This document shows, one piece after another, positions 25,754 to 33,758 of a DNA stretch of 64,000 nucleotides. The DNA is from CAMAVH01 sp046297835. GTDB lineage: Bacteria; Pseudomonadota; Alphaproteobacteria; SMXQ01. Both the position numbers and the translations under genes were made by a program. Where the stretch lies: positions 186,001 through 250,000 of the forward strand of contig JBKBHI010000004.1 of the NCBI GenBank assembly GCA_046297835.1, given 5' to 3'. Position 1 is the stretch's first letter. Each line of letters starts with the position of its first letter. The notes under the pieces were generated by a model. The model was not told the DNA's origin, ran no database searches, and saw only the letters and a list, made by a program, of their open reading frames with translations.

Positions 25754-27127
25754 ATGACCGAAGACCTGGAATACCGCCTGCGCATGGCAGGGCGGAACGG
25801 ATACGCGCGCGACCTGCTCTACCGGCCTCATGTCTCCACGCTGGTGTGGGCCGACACCGGCGAGCCGGTCGATCTGCGGGCGGTCGGAAGCGGCTACGAT
25901 CCGGCGCCGCCCGCCTGGACGCCTGCCCATTCGATCTCGCCGGCAAATCCCGGCATCAAGAGCCACGACCTCCGGGTGCTGAAGATCCAGATGGGGCTCA
26001 AGTGCAATTACGCCTGCACCTACTGCAATCAGGCATCGCAGCCCCATGAGATCCAGGGCGACATCGGCGACGTGCAGAATTTTCTGCGCCGCCTGCCGAC
26101 ATGGTTCGATGGCGGCACGGATGGCGAGGGATCGGGCGTCCGAATCGAGTTCTGGGGTGGTGAGCCGCTGGTCTACTGGAAGGTATTGCGTGTGCTGGCG
26201 GAGGACCTGCGCGCGGCCTATCCCAAGGCGCGCTTCAACATCATCACCAATGGCGCCCTGATCGACGACGAGAAGATCGATCTCCTTGACCGGCTCGGCT
26301 TTGGCGTCGGCATCAGCCATGACGGGCCGGCCATGCGCTATCGGGGTCCCGATCCATTGGACGATCCCGACAAATGCGCGGCGATCCGTCGTCTCTATGA
26401 CCGGCTGCGGCCATCGGGCCGGATCGGCTTCAACAGCGTTCTGCATAAGCACAACACGTCGCTGGCGGCGGTGCGCCGGCACATCGCCGAGCGTCTCGGC
26501 GTTCCGGTCGACGATCTCCCGCTTTCGACGGAAGAAATCCTGCTGCCTTACGATCAAGGCGGCATGAGCCTCTCGCCGCAGACGGAGGCTGAGCATCGCG
26601 CCTATCTGGAGGCCGTGTTCTGGGAAGCGGTGCGCGGCGAAAGCATGCCTGTATCGACGCTGCGCGCGAAGATCGACGGCTTCTTCCGCTCGATTGCCCG
26701 GGCGCGCCCCGCATCCGCCCTCGGCCAGAAATGCGGCATGGACCGACCGACCGATCTCGCGGTCGATCTCAAGGGCAACGCGCTCACCTGCCAGAACACC
26801 AGCGCCGGAACCAGGCATCGCATCGGCTCGATCGAAGCCTTCGACGAAATCAGCCTGACGACGGCGCATCACTGGTCGACGCGGCCCGAATGCGGCAACT
26901 GCCCCGTCCTGCAGCTGTGCCAGGGGGCGTGCCTGTTCCTCGAGGATAAACTCTGGCGCCAGGCCTGCGACAACAGCTTCACCCACAACCTCGCGGTTCT
27001 CGCCGCGGCTCTCTACTGGCTGACCCGGCTGGTCCTGGTCGAGATCGAAGGGCCGATGCTGCGCCGCCCCGGCCTTCCGAACCGTATCCCCGTCATTCGT
27101 CTGACGGACCAACAAGCGATAGCGTGA
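25754..27127 (+). CDS. Radical SAM/SPASM peptide-modifying enzyme
   Basis: 457 residues. Residues 1-72 are an N-terminal extension. The radical SAM motif is C84-NYA-C88-TY-C91, with the following FWGGEPLVYWK (GGE motif), INIITNGALI-type strand and GVGISHDGP. The C-terminal SPASM domain has KCGMDRP...DLKGNALTCQN and CGNCPVLQLCQGAC plus a later Cys, enough for two auxiliary clusters. This is the layout of sulfatase maturases and RiPP maturases that form thioether or C-C links in peptides. It starts 9 bases after the oxygenase. The likely substrate is the Cys-rich end of the fibre encoded upstream. Confidence 0.92.
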   Translation: MTEDLEYRLRMAGRNGYARDLLYRPHVSTLVWADTGEPVDLRAVGSGYDPAPPAWTPAHSISPANPGIKSHDLRVLKIQMGLKCNYACTYCNQASQPHEIQGDIGDVQNFLRRLPTWFDGGTDGEGSGVRIEFWGGEPLVYWKVLRVLAEDLRAAYPKARFNIITNGALIDDEKIDLLDRLGFGVGISHDGPAMRYRGPDPLDDPDKCAAIRRLYDRLRPSGRIGFNSVLHKHNTSLAAVRRHIAERLGVPVDDLPLSTEEILLPYDQGGMSLSPQTEAEHRAYLEAVFWEAVRGESMPVSTLRAKIDGFFRSIARARPASALGQKCGMDRPTDLAVDLKGNALTCQNTSAGTRHRIGSIEAFDEISLTTAHHWSTRPECGNCPVLQLCQGACLFLEDKLWRQACDNSFTHNLAVLAAALYWLTRLVLVEIEGPMLRRPGLPNRIPVIRLTDQQAIA

Positions 27128-27133
27128 GCGATC

Positions 27134-27676
27134 ATGCCCGATCCATCCCTCTCCGCTGCGATCCGCGAAGCCTATGCCGCGGCGCCCGCCGACACCGTCA
27201 TCCTGCACACGCTCGAACTGCGCCATCCGTCCTTCTTGGACGACGACGGCCAGCCGACCGCGATCCGCGTCGTGCGCGATCATGTCGACCTGATGGCCCG
27301 CCTCGAAGCGGACGCGCCGGTCGATGGCGGGTCGATCGTGCGCTTCGTCGCTATGGGCTTCGAGCTCGAACTGCCGCCGGTCGACACGGCGCCGGTGCCC
27401 GAGATCGCCGTCACCCTCGACAATGTCAGCCGCGAGATCGTCCGCCACCTCGATGCGGCCTCGACCAGCCAAGACAAGATCGAGGTGACCTACCGGCCCT
27501 ATCTCTCGACCGACCTCGAAGGCCCGCAGATGGACCCGCCCATCACGCTCATCCTGACCGAGGTCGAGGCGGATGTGTTTCGCATCACAGGCCGCGCCCG
27601 CATGCTCGACATCGGCAACAAGGCCTTCCCGGCGGAAACCTACACCGCCAAACGGTTCCCCGGGCTGACGCGATAA
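27134..27676 (+). CDS. DUF1833 tail protein
   Basis: A 180-residue protein with ILHTLELRHPSFLDDDGQPTAIRVVRDHVDL at the start, a central block with IVRHLDAASTSQDKIEVTYRPYLSTD and a C-terminal RARMLDIGNKAFPAETYTAKRFPGL. This is the DUF1833 pattern, at the gpL-like position before NlpC/P60 and gpJ. It is a structural tail-tip component. The spacing of 6 bases to the radical SAM gene keeps the modification genes inside the tail operon. Confidence 0.9.
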   Translation: MPDPSLSAAIREAYAAAPADTVILHTLELRHPSFLDDDGQPTAIRVVRDHVDLMARLEADAPVDGGSIVRFVAMGFELELPPVDTAPVPEIAVTLDNVSREIVRHLDAASTSQDKIEVTYRPYLSTDLEGPQMDPPITLILTEVEADVFRITGRARMLDIGNKAFPAETYTAKRFPGLTR

Positions 27677-27680
27677 ACCC

Positions 27681-28130
27681 ATGCATTGGGCGGAAGAGCT
27701 GATCGGCCGGCCGTGGCAGGCGGGCGGGCGCGGGCCCGATGCGTTCGACTGCTGGGGGCTGGTCCGCTTCTGCTGGCGCGAGCGCTTCGCCATCGAGGTG
27801 CCCGAAATCCCCATCGATGCCGAGGATCTGCGCGCCGTCCTCGCGGGCTTCCGGGGTCACCCGGAGCGCCAGCGCTGGCGCCTGGTGGCCGATCCTCGCG
27901 AGGGCGACGCGGTTCTCATGCGCCAGTCGCGTCACCCGGTCCATGTCGGCCTGTGGCTCGATGTCGATGGCGGCGGCGTCCTTCACGCGGCGCGGGCGAC
28001 CGGCGTCGCCTTCCAGATGCCCCGAGCCCTCGATCTGCAGGGATGGCGGATCGAGGGCTTCTATCGCTTCTCTTTTGATGTTCCCTGTCGCGGCTCCGCC
28101 GCTCCTCGCCTCTTGGGAAACAGCCCGTGA
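27681..28130 (+). CDS. NlpC/P60 tail hydrolase (gpK-like)
   Basis: A 149-residue NlpC/P60 peptidase: catalytic Cys in DAFDCWGLVRFCW and His in RHPVHVGLWLDV. It cuts peptidoglycan stem peptides or assists gpI/gpJ assembly at the tail tip. It is 4 bases after DUF1833 and its stop overlaps the GTG start of the gpJ-like gene. Confidence 0.9.
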   Translation: MHWAEELIGRPWQAGGRGPDAFDCWGLVRFCWRERFAIEVPEIPIDAEDLRAVLAGFRGHPERQRWRLVADPREGDAVLMRQSRHPVHVGLWLDVDGGGVLHAARATGVAFQMPRALDLQGWRIEGFYRFSFDVPCRGSAAPRLLGNSP

Positions 28131-30427
28131 CCGCCGTCGTCGTCATGTTGCGCAATCCGTTCTGCCCGGAGCGGGGCCGCGACGTGCTGCCCATCGCGGC
28201 CGGCACGACCATTCGCGCATGGCTCGACGCCCATGGGATCGCGGAGTTCGAGCGCCCGACGATCTGTCTGCGCAACGGCGAGCCCGTGCTGCGCGCGGTG
28301 TGGCCGGTTGCCGTGATCGGCGCGTCCGACGTCGTGATCTTCGTTTCCTTGCCCCAGGGCGGCGGAAGCGGAGGTGGCGGCAAGAATCCGCTGCGCACGG
28401 TGCTGATGATCGCGATCATGGTGGCCGCGCCCGCGATCGGCGGCGCCCTCGCCGGCGCGATCGGCATCACCTCGACCATCGGCACGTCCCTGATCACCGC
28501 GGCCGTCGGGCTCGCCGGCGCCACGCTGGTGAATGTGCTGGTCCCGCCGCCCAAACCCGCCGCGCAGAGCTTCGGCGGCTCCTTCGGCAGCACGCCGGCG
28601 CCGAGCCCGACCTATGCCCTGCAGTCCCAGGGCAATCAGGCCCGCCTCGGCCAGCCGATCCCCGTCATCTACGGGCGTCACATGGTCTATCCCGACCTCG
28701 CCGCGACGCCTTGGACCGAATACGTCGGCAACGAGCAATACCTGCATCAGTTGCACTGCATCGGCCAAGGCGAATATGACCTCGAGCAGGTCCGCATCGA
28801 GGACACGCCGATCGCCTCCTTCGAGGAGGTGACCTGGGAGATCGTCTCTCCCGGCGATCCGGTCACGCTCTTCGAGGCGGATGTGACCACGGCCGCCGAA
28901 GTCGCGGGCCAGGAGCTCAAGGGCGCCAACGAGCTGGAGGCCGGCGACGAGGGTTGGATCGGCCCTTTTGCCGCCAATCCCGCCGGCACCGCCGCCGAGG
29001 AGATCGGCATCGATATCGTCATGCCGCGCGGCCTCTACTACGCCAACAGCTCGGGCGGTCTCGACGCGCGCACGATCGCATGGGAGGTCCAGGCTCGCTC
29101 GATTGATGACAATGGCCTCGCCCTTGGCGATTGGGGGCAATTGGCGGCGGAAAGCGTGACCGCCGCGACCAACACGGCGCAACGGCGCAGCGACCGCTAT
29201 CCCGTCGCGAGCGGGCGATACGAGGTCCGGCTGCGGCGCACCGACGCCAAAGATACCGACGCGCGTGCGGCCCACGAGATTCGCTGGCAGGCGTTGAAGG
29301 CCTTTCTAGCTGGTGAGCCGGTGTTCGGCGACGTCACCCTCTTTGCGGTGCGCATGCGCGCGACCGACAACCTGTCCCAGCGCTCGTCGCGGCTGGTGAA
29401 CTGCATCCTGACACGCAGGCTGCCGGTCTGGGATCCCGTCACGGGCTGGTCCTCGCCGCAGCCGACGCGGTCGATCGCCTGGGCCTTCGCCGATGCCGCG
29501 CGCGCCCACTATGGCGCCGACCTGCCGGACGCCCGCATCGACCTGGCGGCGCTTCATGCGCTGGACGGGCTGTGGCAGGGCCGCGGCGACCGCTTCGACG
29601 CCGTCTTCGATCAGGGCGTCACGGTCTGGGAAGCGCTCACCCGCATTGCCCGCGTCGGCCGTGCCGTGCCGTTCCTGCAGGGCGGCATCCTCCGGCTGGT
29701 GCGCGACGAAGCGCGGACCTTGCCCGTGGCGCTCTTCGGTCCCCGCAACATCGTCAAGGGGAGCCTGAAGATCCAGTATCTGATGCCGGGCGAAGACACG
29801 GCGGATGCGGTCACGGTCGAGTATTTCTCGGCGCGGATTTGGGCGCCCGACGAGATCACCGCGAGCCTGCCCGACAGCGCGGCCGACCAGCCAGCCAAGG
29901 TCGAGCTGTTCGGCTGCACCGACGAAGCGCAGGCGCTTCGCGAGGGTCTCTACATGGCGGCGGCCAACCGGTACCGCCGCCGCATGGTGAGCTTGCGCAC
30001 CGAGCTGGAGGGGCTGATCCCGACCTATGGCGATCTCATCGCCATCGCTCATGACATGCCGCGCTGGGGCCAGGGCGGCGAAGTCGTCGCCTGGGATCCT
30101 GCGACCCGGACGATCGAACTGTCCGAGCCCCTGGAGTGGGTGGACGGCGAGACGCACTACATCGCGCTGCGCCGGCGAGACGGGACGGTGAGCGGCCCCT
30201 GGCCGGTCGGGCCGGGGGCCGACGATCGACGTGTCATCCTCGCCGAGGATCTCGACTTCACGCCCTACACCGGCGCCTCGGAAGAGCGGACGCATTTTGC
30301 CTTCGGTGTCGGCGAGGCCTGGAGCCTGCGCGCGCGGGTCATCGCGATCCGCCCGAGGGGCGAACAGGTCGAGATCACCGCCGTGGGCGAGGACGCCCGC
30401 GTCCACGAGGCCGATCTGGCCGCTTAG
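28127..30427 (+). CDS. Host-specificity / tip attachment protein, gpJ-like
   Basis: 766 residues with GTG start. An N-terminal small domain (VVMLRNPFCPERGRDVLPIAAGTTIRAWLDAHG) and Gly-rich linker precede a hydrophobic segment with GG zippers around 85-140, then the gpJ core (RLGQPIPVIYGRHMVYPDLAATPWTEYV...LHQLHCIGQGEYDLEQVRIEDTPI). It forms the central fibre hub that contacts the host receptor. It lacks the long C-terminal fibre of lambda gpJ, so receptor contact may fall to the separate Cys-tailed fibre. Confidence 0.9.
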   Translation: MTAVVVMLRNPFCPERGRDVLPIAAGTTIRAWLDAHGIAEFERPTICLRNGEPVLRAVWPVAVIGASDVVIFVSLPQGGGSGGGGKNPLRTVLMIAIMVAAPAIGGALAGAIGITSTIGTSLITAAVGLAGATLVNVLVPPPKPAAQSFGGSFGSTPAPSPTYALQSQGNQARLGQPIPVIYGRHMVYPDLAATPWTEYVGNEQYLHQLHCIGQGEYDLEQVRIEDTPIASFEEVTWEIVSPGDPVTLFEADVTTAAEVAGQELKGANELEAGDEGWIGPFAANPAGTAAEEIGIDIVMPRGLYYANSSGGLDARTIAWEVQARSIDDNGLALGDWGQLAAESVTAATNTAQRRSDRYPVASGRYEVRLRRTDAKDTDARAAHEIRWQALKAFLAGEPVFGDVTLFAVRMRATDNLSQRSSRLVNCILTRRLPVWDPVTGWSSPQPTRSIAWAFADAARAHYGADLPDARIDLAALHALDGLWQGRGDRFDAVFDQGVTVWEALTRIARVGRAVPFLQGGILRLVRDEARTLPVALFGPRNIVKGSLKIQYLMPGEDTADAVTVEYFSARIWAPDEITASLPDSAADQPAKVELFGCTDEAQALREGLYMAAANRYRRRMVSLRTELEGLIPTYGDLIAIAHDMPRWGQGGEVVAWDPATRTIELSEPLEWVDGETHYIALRRRDGTVSGPWPVGPGADDRRVILAEDLDFTPYTGASEERTHFAFGVGEAWSLRARVIAIRPRGEQVEITAVGEDARVHEADLAA

Positions 30428-30449
30428 CTGCCCTCGAGAGGAATATCCG

Positions 30450-30740
30450 ATGAACCGTCCGACCGTCGGCGACGGCCACATCGTCATGCCCGAAGCCGAA
30501 TTCGAGCAATTGCTCGAGCGGGCCGCCGAGACGGGCGCGCGGCGCGCCCTGCAGGAGGTCGGCCTCGATGGCGACGACGCGGTCGACGACATTCGCGATC
30601 TGCGTTCGCTGCTCGGATGCATGCGGCTCGCCAAGCGTACGGCCGTGCAGACCGTCGTGCGGCTGATCACCACCGGCCTCCTGCTCGCCCTGATGGCCGG
30701 CATCGCCATCAAGCTGAAGCTGTTCGGCACCGGCCCCTGA
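30450..30740 (+). CDS. DUF6127-like small membrane protein
   Basis: A 96-residue protein: a soluble helical N-terminus (EFEQLLERAAETGARRALQEVGL), and one membrane span (TTGLLLALMAGIAIKLKLF) near the end. GAGAGG lies upstream of the ATG. Located between gpJ and the lysis genes, it could be a holin-like or tail-associated protein. A good terminator follows. Confidence 0.7.
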   Translation: MNRPTVGDGHIVMPEAEFEQLLERAAETGARRALQEVGLDGDDAVDDIRDLRSLLGCMRLAKRTAVQTVVRLITTGLLLALMAGIAIKLKLFGTGP

Positions 30741-30766
30741 CCGACGCTGCCGATCCTCAACCCACC

Positions 30767-30792
30767 AACCCGCCGTTCGGCGGGTTTTTTTT
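30767..30792 (+). terminator. Rho-independent terminator after the tail operon
   Basis: A perfect GC-rich stem (AACCCGCC / GGCGGGTT) closes a tiny loop and runs straight into eight T at 30785-30792. It separates the structural operon from the lysis genes. Confidence 0.85.
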
Positions 30793-30809
30793 ATGTGCGG
30801 AGACCACCC

Positions 30810-31484
30810 ATGACGACGAGCTACTTCGACCACTGGCGCGATGTGCCCCAGGGCGCCTGGCGCTGGAGGGACTTCTCTCCGGCGGAGATTGCCTGCCGGG
30901 GCAGCGGCGCCTTGCGGATCAACGAGGAGGCGCTCGACAAGTTGCAAGCCCTTCGTGATCGCCTCGGCAAGCCGCTCATCGTCCGTTCGGCCTATCGCAG
31001 TCCGGCGCACAACCGCGCCGTCGGCGGCGCGCCACACTCCAAGCACATGGATGGCACGGCCCTCGATATCGCCATGGCCAACCACGACCCGGTCGCGTTC
31101 GAAGCGGCGGCGCGAGAGGTGGGCTTCCTCGGCTTCGGTTTCTACCCCCGCTCCGGCTTCATCCACATCGATCTCGGACCCGCCCGCCAGTGGGGCAAGC
31201 GATTCCCGGTGTGGACGACCGCGTTTGCCGCGGAAACCCCGCCTGCGCGGGAAGTGCTGGCCGAAAGCCGCACGATGAAGGGCAGCGGCGCCGCGGGCGT
31301 GGCGACGATTGGCGCTGCAGGCGTCGAGGTCGCGCAAAACGTCCTGGCCGAGACGCAATCCGCCGTCCTGCCGCTTGTTCCTTATCTCGATACGCTGCGC
31401 TGGGTGTTTATCGCCGTGGCGATCGTCGGCGTCGCCATCACGATCTACGCCCGCATCGATGACTGGAAGCGGGGGCGGCGATGA
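30810..31484 (+). CDS. M15-family peptidase endolysin with C-terminal membrane anchor
   Basis: The start at 30810 follows CGGAG. 224 residues. The catalytic M15A domain (residues 10-130) shows VRSAYRSPAHNRAVGGAPHSKHMDGTALDIAM and FIHIDLGPARQWG, giving the His-Asp-His zinc site. A linker is followed by one membrane span (WVFIAVAIVGVAITIYA). It cuts peptide bonds in peptidoglycan; the anchor is unusual for a soluble endolysin and may hold it at the inner membrane until lysis. It overlaps the spanin gene by 4 bases. Confidence 0.88.
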   Translation: MTTSYFDHWRDVPQGAWRWRDFSPAEIACRGSGALRINEEALDKLQALRDRLGKPLIVRSAYRSPAHNRAVGGAPHSKHMDGTALDIAMANHDPVAFEAAAREVGFLGFGFYPRSGFIHIDLGPARQWGKRFPVWTTAFAAETPPAREVLAESRTMKGSGAAGVATIGAAGVEVAQNVLAETQSAVLPLVPYLDTLRWVFIAVAIVGVAITIYARIDDWKRGRR

Positions 31485-31738
31485 TCGCTTCCTTGCTTGC
31501 CGGCGTCGCCACCAGTTCATGGGCGCGGGGCGCGTTGAAGTACGGCGCCATCGCCCTCGCCGTTGTCCTGTTCCTGCTGTCAATCCGCCGCGCCGGTGAG
31601 CGCGTCGGCCGCATGGCGGAACGCCTCGAAACTGCGGAGAAGTCAAATGACATTCAACGCCGGATGCTGGCCGCTGCGGCTCGCCGTCCTCGCGATCGTG
31701 ACGAGCTGGCTGAGCGGCTGCGCGACCGGCGATTCTGA
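31481..31738 (+). CDS. Inner-membrane spanin-like protein (Rz-like)
   Basis: 85 residues: one N-terminal membrane span (YGAIALAVVLFLLSI) then a charged coiled coil (RAGERVGRMAERLETAEKSNDIQRRMLAAAARR), the i-spanin form. It overlaps the peptidase stop and contains the start of an outer-membrane lipoprotein in another frame. Together they would fuse inner and outer membranes in the last lysis step. Confidence 0.75.
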   Translation: MIASLLAGVATSSWARGALKYGAIALAVVLFLLSIRRAGERVGRMAERLETAEKSNDIQRRMLAAAARRPRDRDELAERLRDRRF

Positions 31739-31907
31739 GCCGCGCGTCATCACCGTCTGCCCGCCCGTGGTCGAGTATAGCCGAGAGTTTCAAGCGCGCG
31801 CGGCGGAGGAACTTCGGTTTCTGCCGGACGGGTCTGCGATCGCCGAGATACTGAGCGATTTTGCGGTGATCAGGGAGCAGGTTCGGGCGTGTGGGCGCAG
31901 CAGCTAA
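31647..31907 (+). CDS. Outer-membrane lipoprotein spanin (Rz1-like), overlapping the i-spanin gene
   Basis: The ATG at 31647 is inside the i-spanin gene in a different frame, preceded by GGAGA. The 86-residue product has a lipoprotein signal (PLRLAVLAIVTSWLSGCATG; lipobox LSGC) and a short mature helix. Overlap of Rz and Rz1 genes is a known phage arrangement. It is the last prophage gene. Confidence 0.8.
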   Translation: MTFNAGCWPLRLAVLAIVTSWLSGCATGDSEPRVITVCPPVVEYSREFQARAAEELRFLPDGSAIAEILSDFAVIREQVRACGRSS

Positions 31908-31913
31908 GAATGC

Positions 31914-32408
31914 TCAAGTGCCATTCCACCAAAAGTACGCGCTAACGATAAAGATATAGCGCGCGCCCTTGCCTATTGAGACCAGCAGGATAAACCGCAG
32001 CAATCCGACTCGTAATGCTCCCGCGGCGACCGTCAGCGGATCGCCGATGATGGGTAGCCAGGACAGGAGCAACGACCACACGCCATAACGGCTAAACCAA
32101 TCACTTGCACGGCGGTATGACCGATCGTCAATTGGAAACCAACGGCGGTGGCGAAGCGCCGAAAAGAACCTGCCGAGCACCCAGTTCACCAGCGAGCCGA
32201 GCAAGTTGCCTGCCGTTGCGACCGCAACCAAGGTGGCAGGCTCGCCTCGCCCCAAGGCCAGAAGTGTCAGGAGCGCGGCCTCCGAAGACCCCGGCAGGAG
32301 GGTCGCCGAAGTGAACGCGCTTATGAAGAGGGCGGCATATGCGGCAAGATCGGTTCCACTGTTTGCTACCAATTTGGTCTTGCCCTGATTGTGCTGACAC
32401 GACACCAC
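31914..32408 (-). CDS. YqaA/DedA-type membrane protein
   Basis: 164 residues, starting with GTG at 32408 (a TTG a few codons later is possible). Four to five membrane spans with the SNARE-associated/DedA features: TSATLLPGSSEAALL near the start, GNLLGSLVNWVLGRF, and WFSRYGVWSLLLSWLPIIGDPLTVAAGALRV. Relatives flip or transport lipids at the membrane. It ends 6 bases from the o-spanin stop, convergent with the prophage. Confidence 0.85.
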   Translation of the reverse strand: MVSCQHNQGKTKLVANSGTDLAAYAALFISAFTSATLLPGSSEAALLTLLALGRGEPATLVAVATAGNLLGSLVNWVLGRFFSALRHRRWFPIDDRSYRRASDWFSRYGVWSLLLSWLPIIGDPLTVAAGALRVGLLRFILLVSIGKGARYIFIVSAYFWWNGT

Positions 32409-32425
32409 CCGTCTATGCCGCGAGG

Positions 32426-32599
32426 TTAGCGGGGCCGGTCACTCCGACGATTAATTTCGGCGTGTCGCGCCTGGATGACTGGAGGCCATCGACTTTTTAT
32501 AAATGTGAGTACGGCCCAGATTTCATCGTCGGTCAGCCAAACGGCTTGGCGGATGACTTCGGGCGGGAAGCGATGTTTTTTCTAAGAGATGGCTTTCAT
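32426..32599 (-). pseudogene. Chimeric remnant: IS6-family transposase 5' end joined to cytochrome c 3' end
   Basis: Reading down from the ATG at 32599: M-K-A-I-S, a TAG stop, then KKHRFPPEVIRQAVWL (IS6-family transposase N-terminus). In the same frame this passes into LTDDEIWAVLTFIKSRWPP, the C-terminus of a c-type cytochrome, ending at a TAA at 32426. The switch is near 32531-32540. The sequence upstream (32605-32650) is similar to that before the second IS6 fragment at 36.0 kb. It is a deletion or recombination scar, not a functional gene. Confidence 0.75.
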
Positions 32600-32659
32600 C
32601 CCACCAGCTTATATCAGAGACAAGATGCAGTTAGACTGACAGCATCGATATGGAGCCAT

Positions 32660-33181
32660 TCATTTTACAATCAGACATGCACACCGCACGTCCTGCAACA
32701 CCTTCTGCGAGACGCTGCCAAGCATCAGGCCCTTCACCCGTCCAAAGCCACGGCTGCCGATAACGACAATATCCGCGTTCAAGTCCTCGGCGCATTTTAC
32801 TATCGCAGCCGCGGGATCGTCATCCGATACCAGGGTCTCAACATTTGGCAACCCGCTTCCGATTACGTTCTTCGTCTTTTCGAGGATAAGCGTTCCTACT
32901 TTTTTCAGGACGTCGTCAGGTACGATCGACACCACACCGGCCTCCCCCGGCATCATTGTCTGGAGCATGGCTTCCTCGGCAGAAACCAAATCATTCTCGA
33001 TGTCGTCACTGAACCCAAATCGCTCAGCGACGGCGCGCAGATCGCTGATTGCAGAGGCGCTGAGAAGAGCGTGGACTAACATGAGGCGCGCTTCGTGCTT
33101 GCGGGCGAGCTCTGCCGCAAAGCTGACTGCTTTCTCGCCGTGTTCGGAGCCGTCGACGGCGGCAATGATTGTACCGATCAT
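32660..33181 (-). CDS. Universal stress protein (UspA family)
   Basis: The start at 33181 follows AAAGGAAA; a longer reading has no site. 173 residues with the Usp pattern: TIIAAVDGSEHGEKAVSFAAELA, the valine-rich ADIVVIGSRGFGRVKGLMLGSVSQKVLQDVRCACLIV end carrying the ATP-binding G-x2-G-x9-S/T motif. Such proteins are induced under stress. It is slightly longer than the 140-150 residue norm. Confidence 0.92.
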   Translation of the reverse strand: MIGTIIAAVDGSEHGEKAVSFAAELARKHEARLMLVHALLSASAISDLRAVAERFGFSDDIENDLVSAEEAMLQTMMPGEAGVVSIVPDDVLKKVGTLILEKTKNVIGSGLPNVETLVSDDDPAAAIVKCAEDLNADIVVIGSRGFGRVKGLMLGSVSQKVLQDVRCACLIVK

Positions 33182-33425
33182 TGTTTCGTTTCCTTTGCGA
33201 TGTGTTATTGGATAGGTATTGTCATGTCTGGGCGACGCTCTAGGATCAAGGGTTAAGATTGGTTGAGCGACGGTATCGGGCGCGGTCATGTCTTCGGCCT
33301 TTCGGTGTAGAGTTCGCTCCTCTGCCCTGAGGTTTGTCCGCTGATCTGTTGTCCCTGATCAGGTTATCGCGCTCGAAACGCTGACAATACCTCGGGCTTG
33401 GCAGATCGTATCCGTTCGTGTCGCA

Positions 33426-33596
33426 TCACCTCATGGTCACCCGAGATTCTGGCGCGCTGCCGCTCGCTGCTCGAGCGGCAAGATGGCCGCGCAGGCTGTT
33501 GAGGATCTGGGTTCGCTGGCGCACCAGCGTCTCGCGGACCTTGTGGCGCATCAGCATAGCCTGGTTATCGATCGAGCGGAGCGTGACGAACCGCAT
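33426..33596 (-). pseudogene. IS110-family transposase fragment
   Basis: In a 577-base gap between usp and cls, the frame from ATG 33596 to TGA 33426 reads MRFVTLRSIDNQAMLMRHK and then VRETLVRQRTQILNSLRGHLA, the helical middle of IS110-type DEDD transposases. The DEDD catalytic and C-terminal parts are missing. The rest of the gap (33182-33425, 33597-33758) shows nothing else I can identify. Confidence 0.7.
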
Positions 33597-33758
33597 CGAA
33601 GGGCGTGTCGAACGAGACCTGCGCTTTACAGGGCCACCGGCCCCGCAGGAAATCCCGCTCGATCCCCATGCGGTCTTTTCCTTGGTCGCTCGGTCGCGTT
33701 TCCTGCCGATCGCCTCCGTCCGCTCAAGCTTCGCACGTCTCGGACTTACGATCCCAGA

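Larger units (their letters stand above)
1..31910. mobile_element. Lambda-like siphovirus prophage (left end outside window)
   Basis: A continuous set of phage genes runs from DNA metabolism (helicase fragment, primase-like, RuvC-like) through terminase, portal, protease/scaffold, gpD, gpE, gpFII, tail tube, gpG/GT, tape measure, NlpC/P60 and gpJ to spanins. The order matches lambdoid morphogenesis modules. The right limit is placed just after the o-spanin stop at 31907, where reverse-strand bacterial genes begin. I could not identify att repeats or an integrase in this window; those would be expected left of base 1. The late genes look intact apart from the reverse-strand metal cassette at 15.7-17.0 kb. 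Confidence 0.9.

Noticed and set aside
25067..27814. A 915-codon open frame on the minus strand opposite the oxygenase and radical SAM genes
   Set aside because: It is the antisense image of GC-rich codons; its translation is low-complexity Arg/Gly/His-rich without domains, while the plus strand shows clear catalytic motifs.
9108..30427. Gene transfer agent rather than prophage
   Set aside because: GpA-type terminase, gpW, gpD/gpE, gpFII and a frameshifted gpG/GT are lambda-type, and the lysis cassette and early region are present; the RcGTA-type gene set is not seen.
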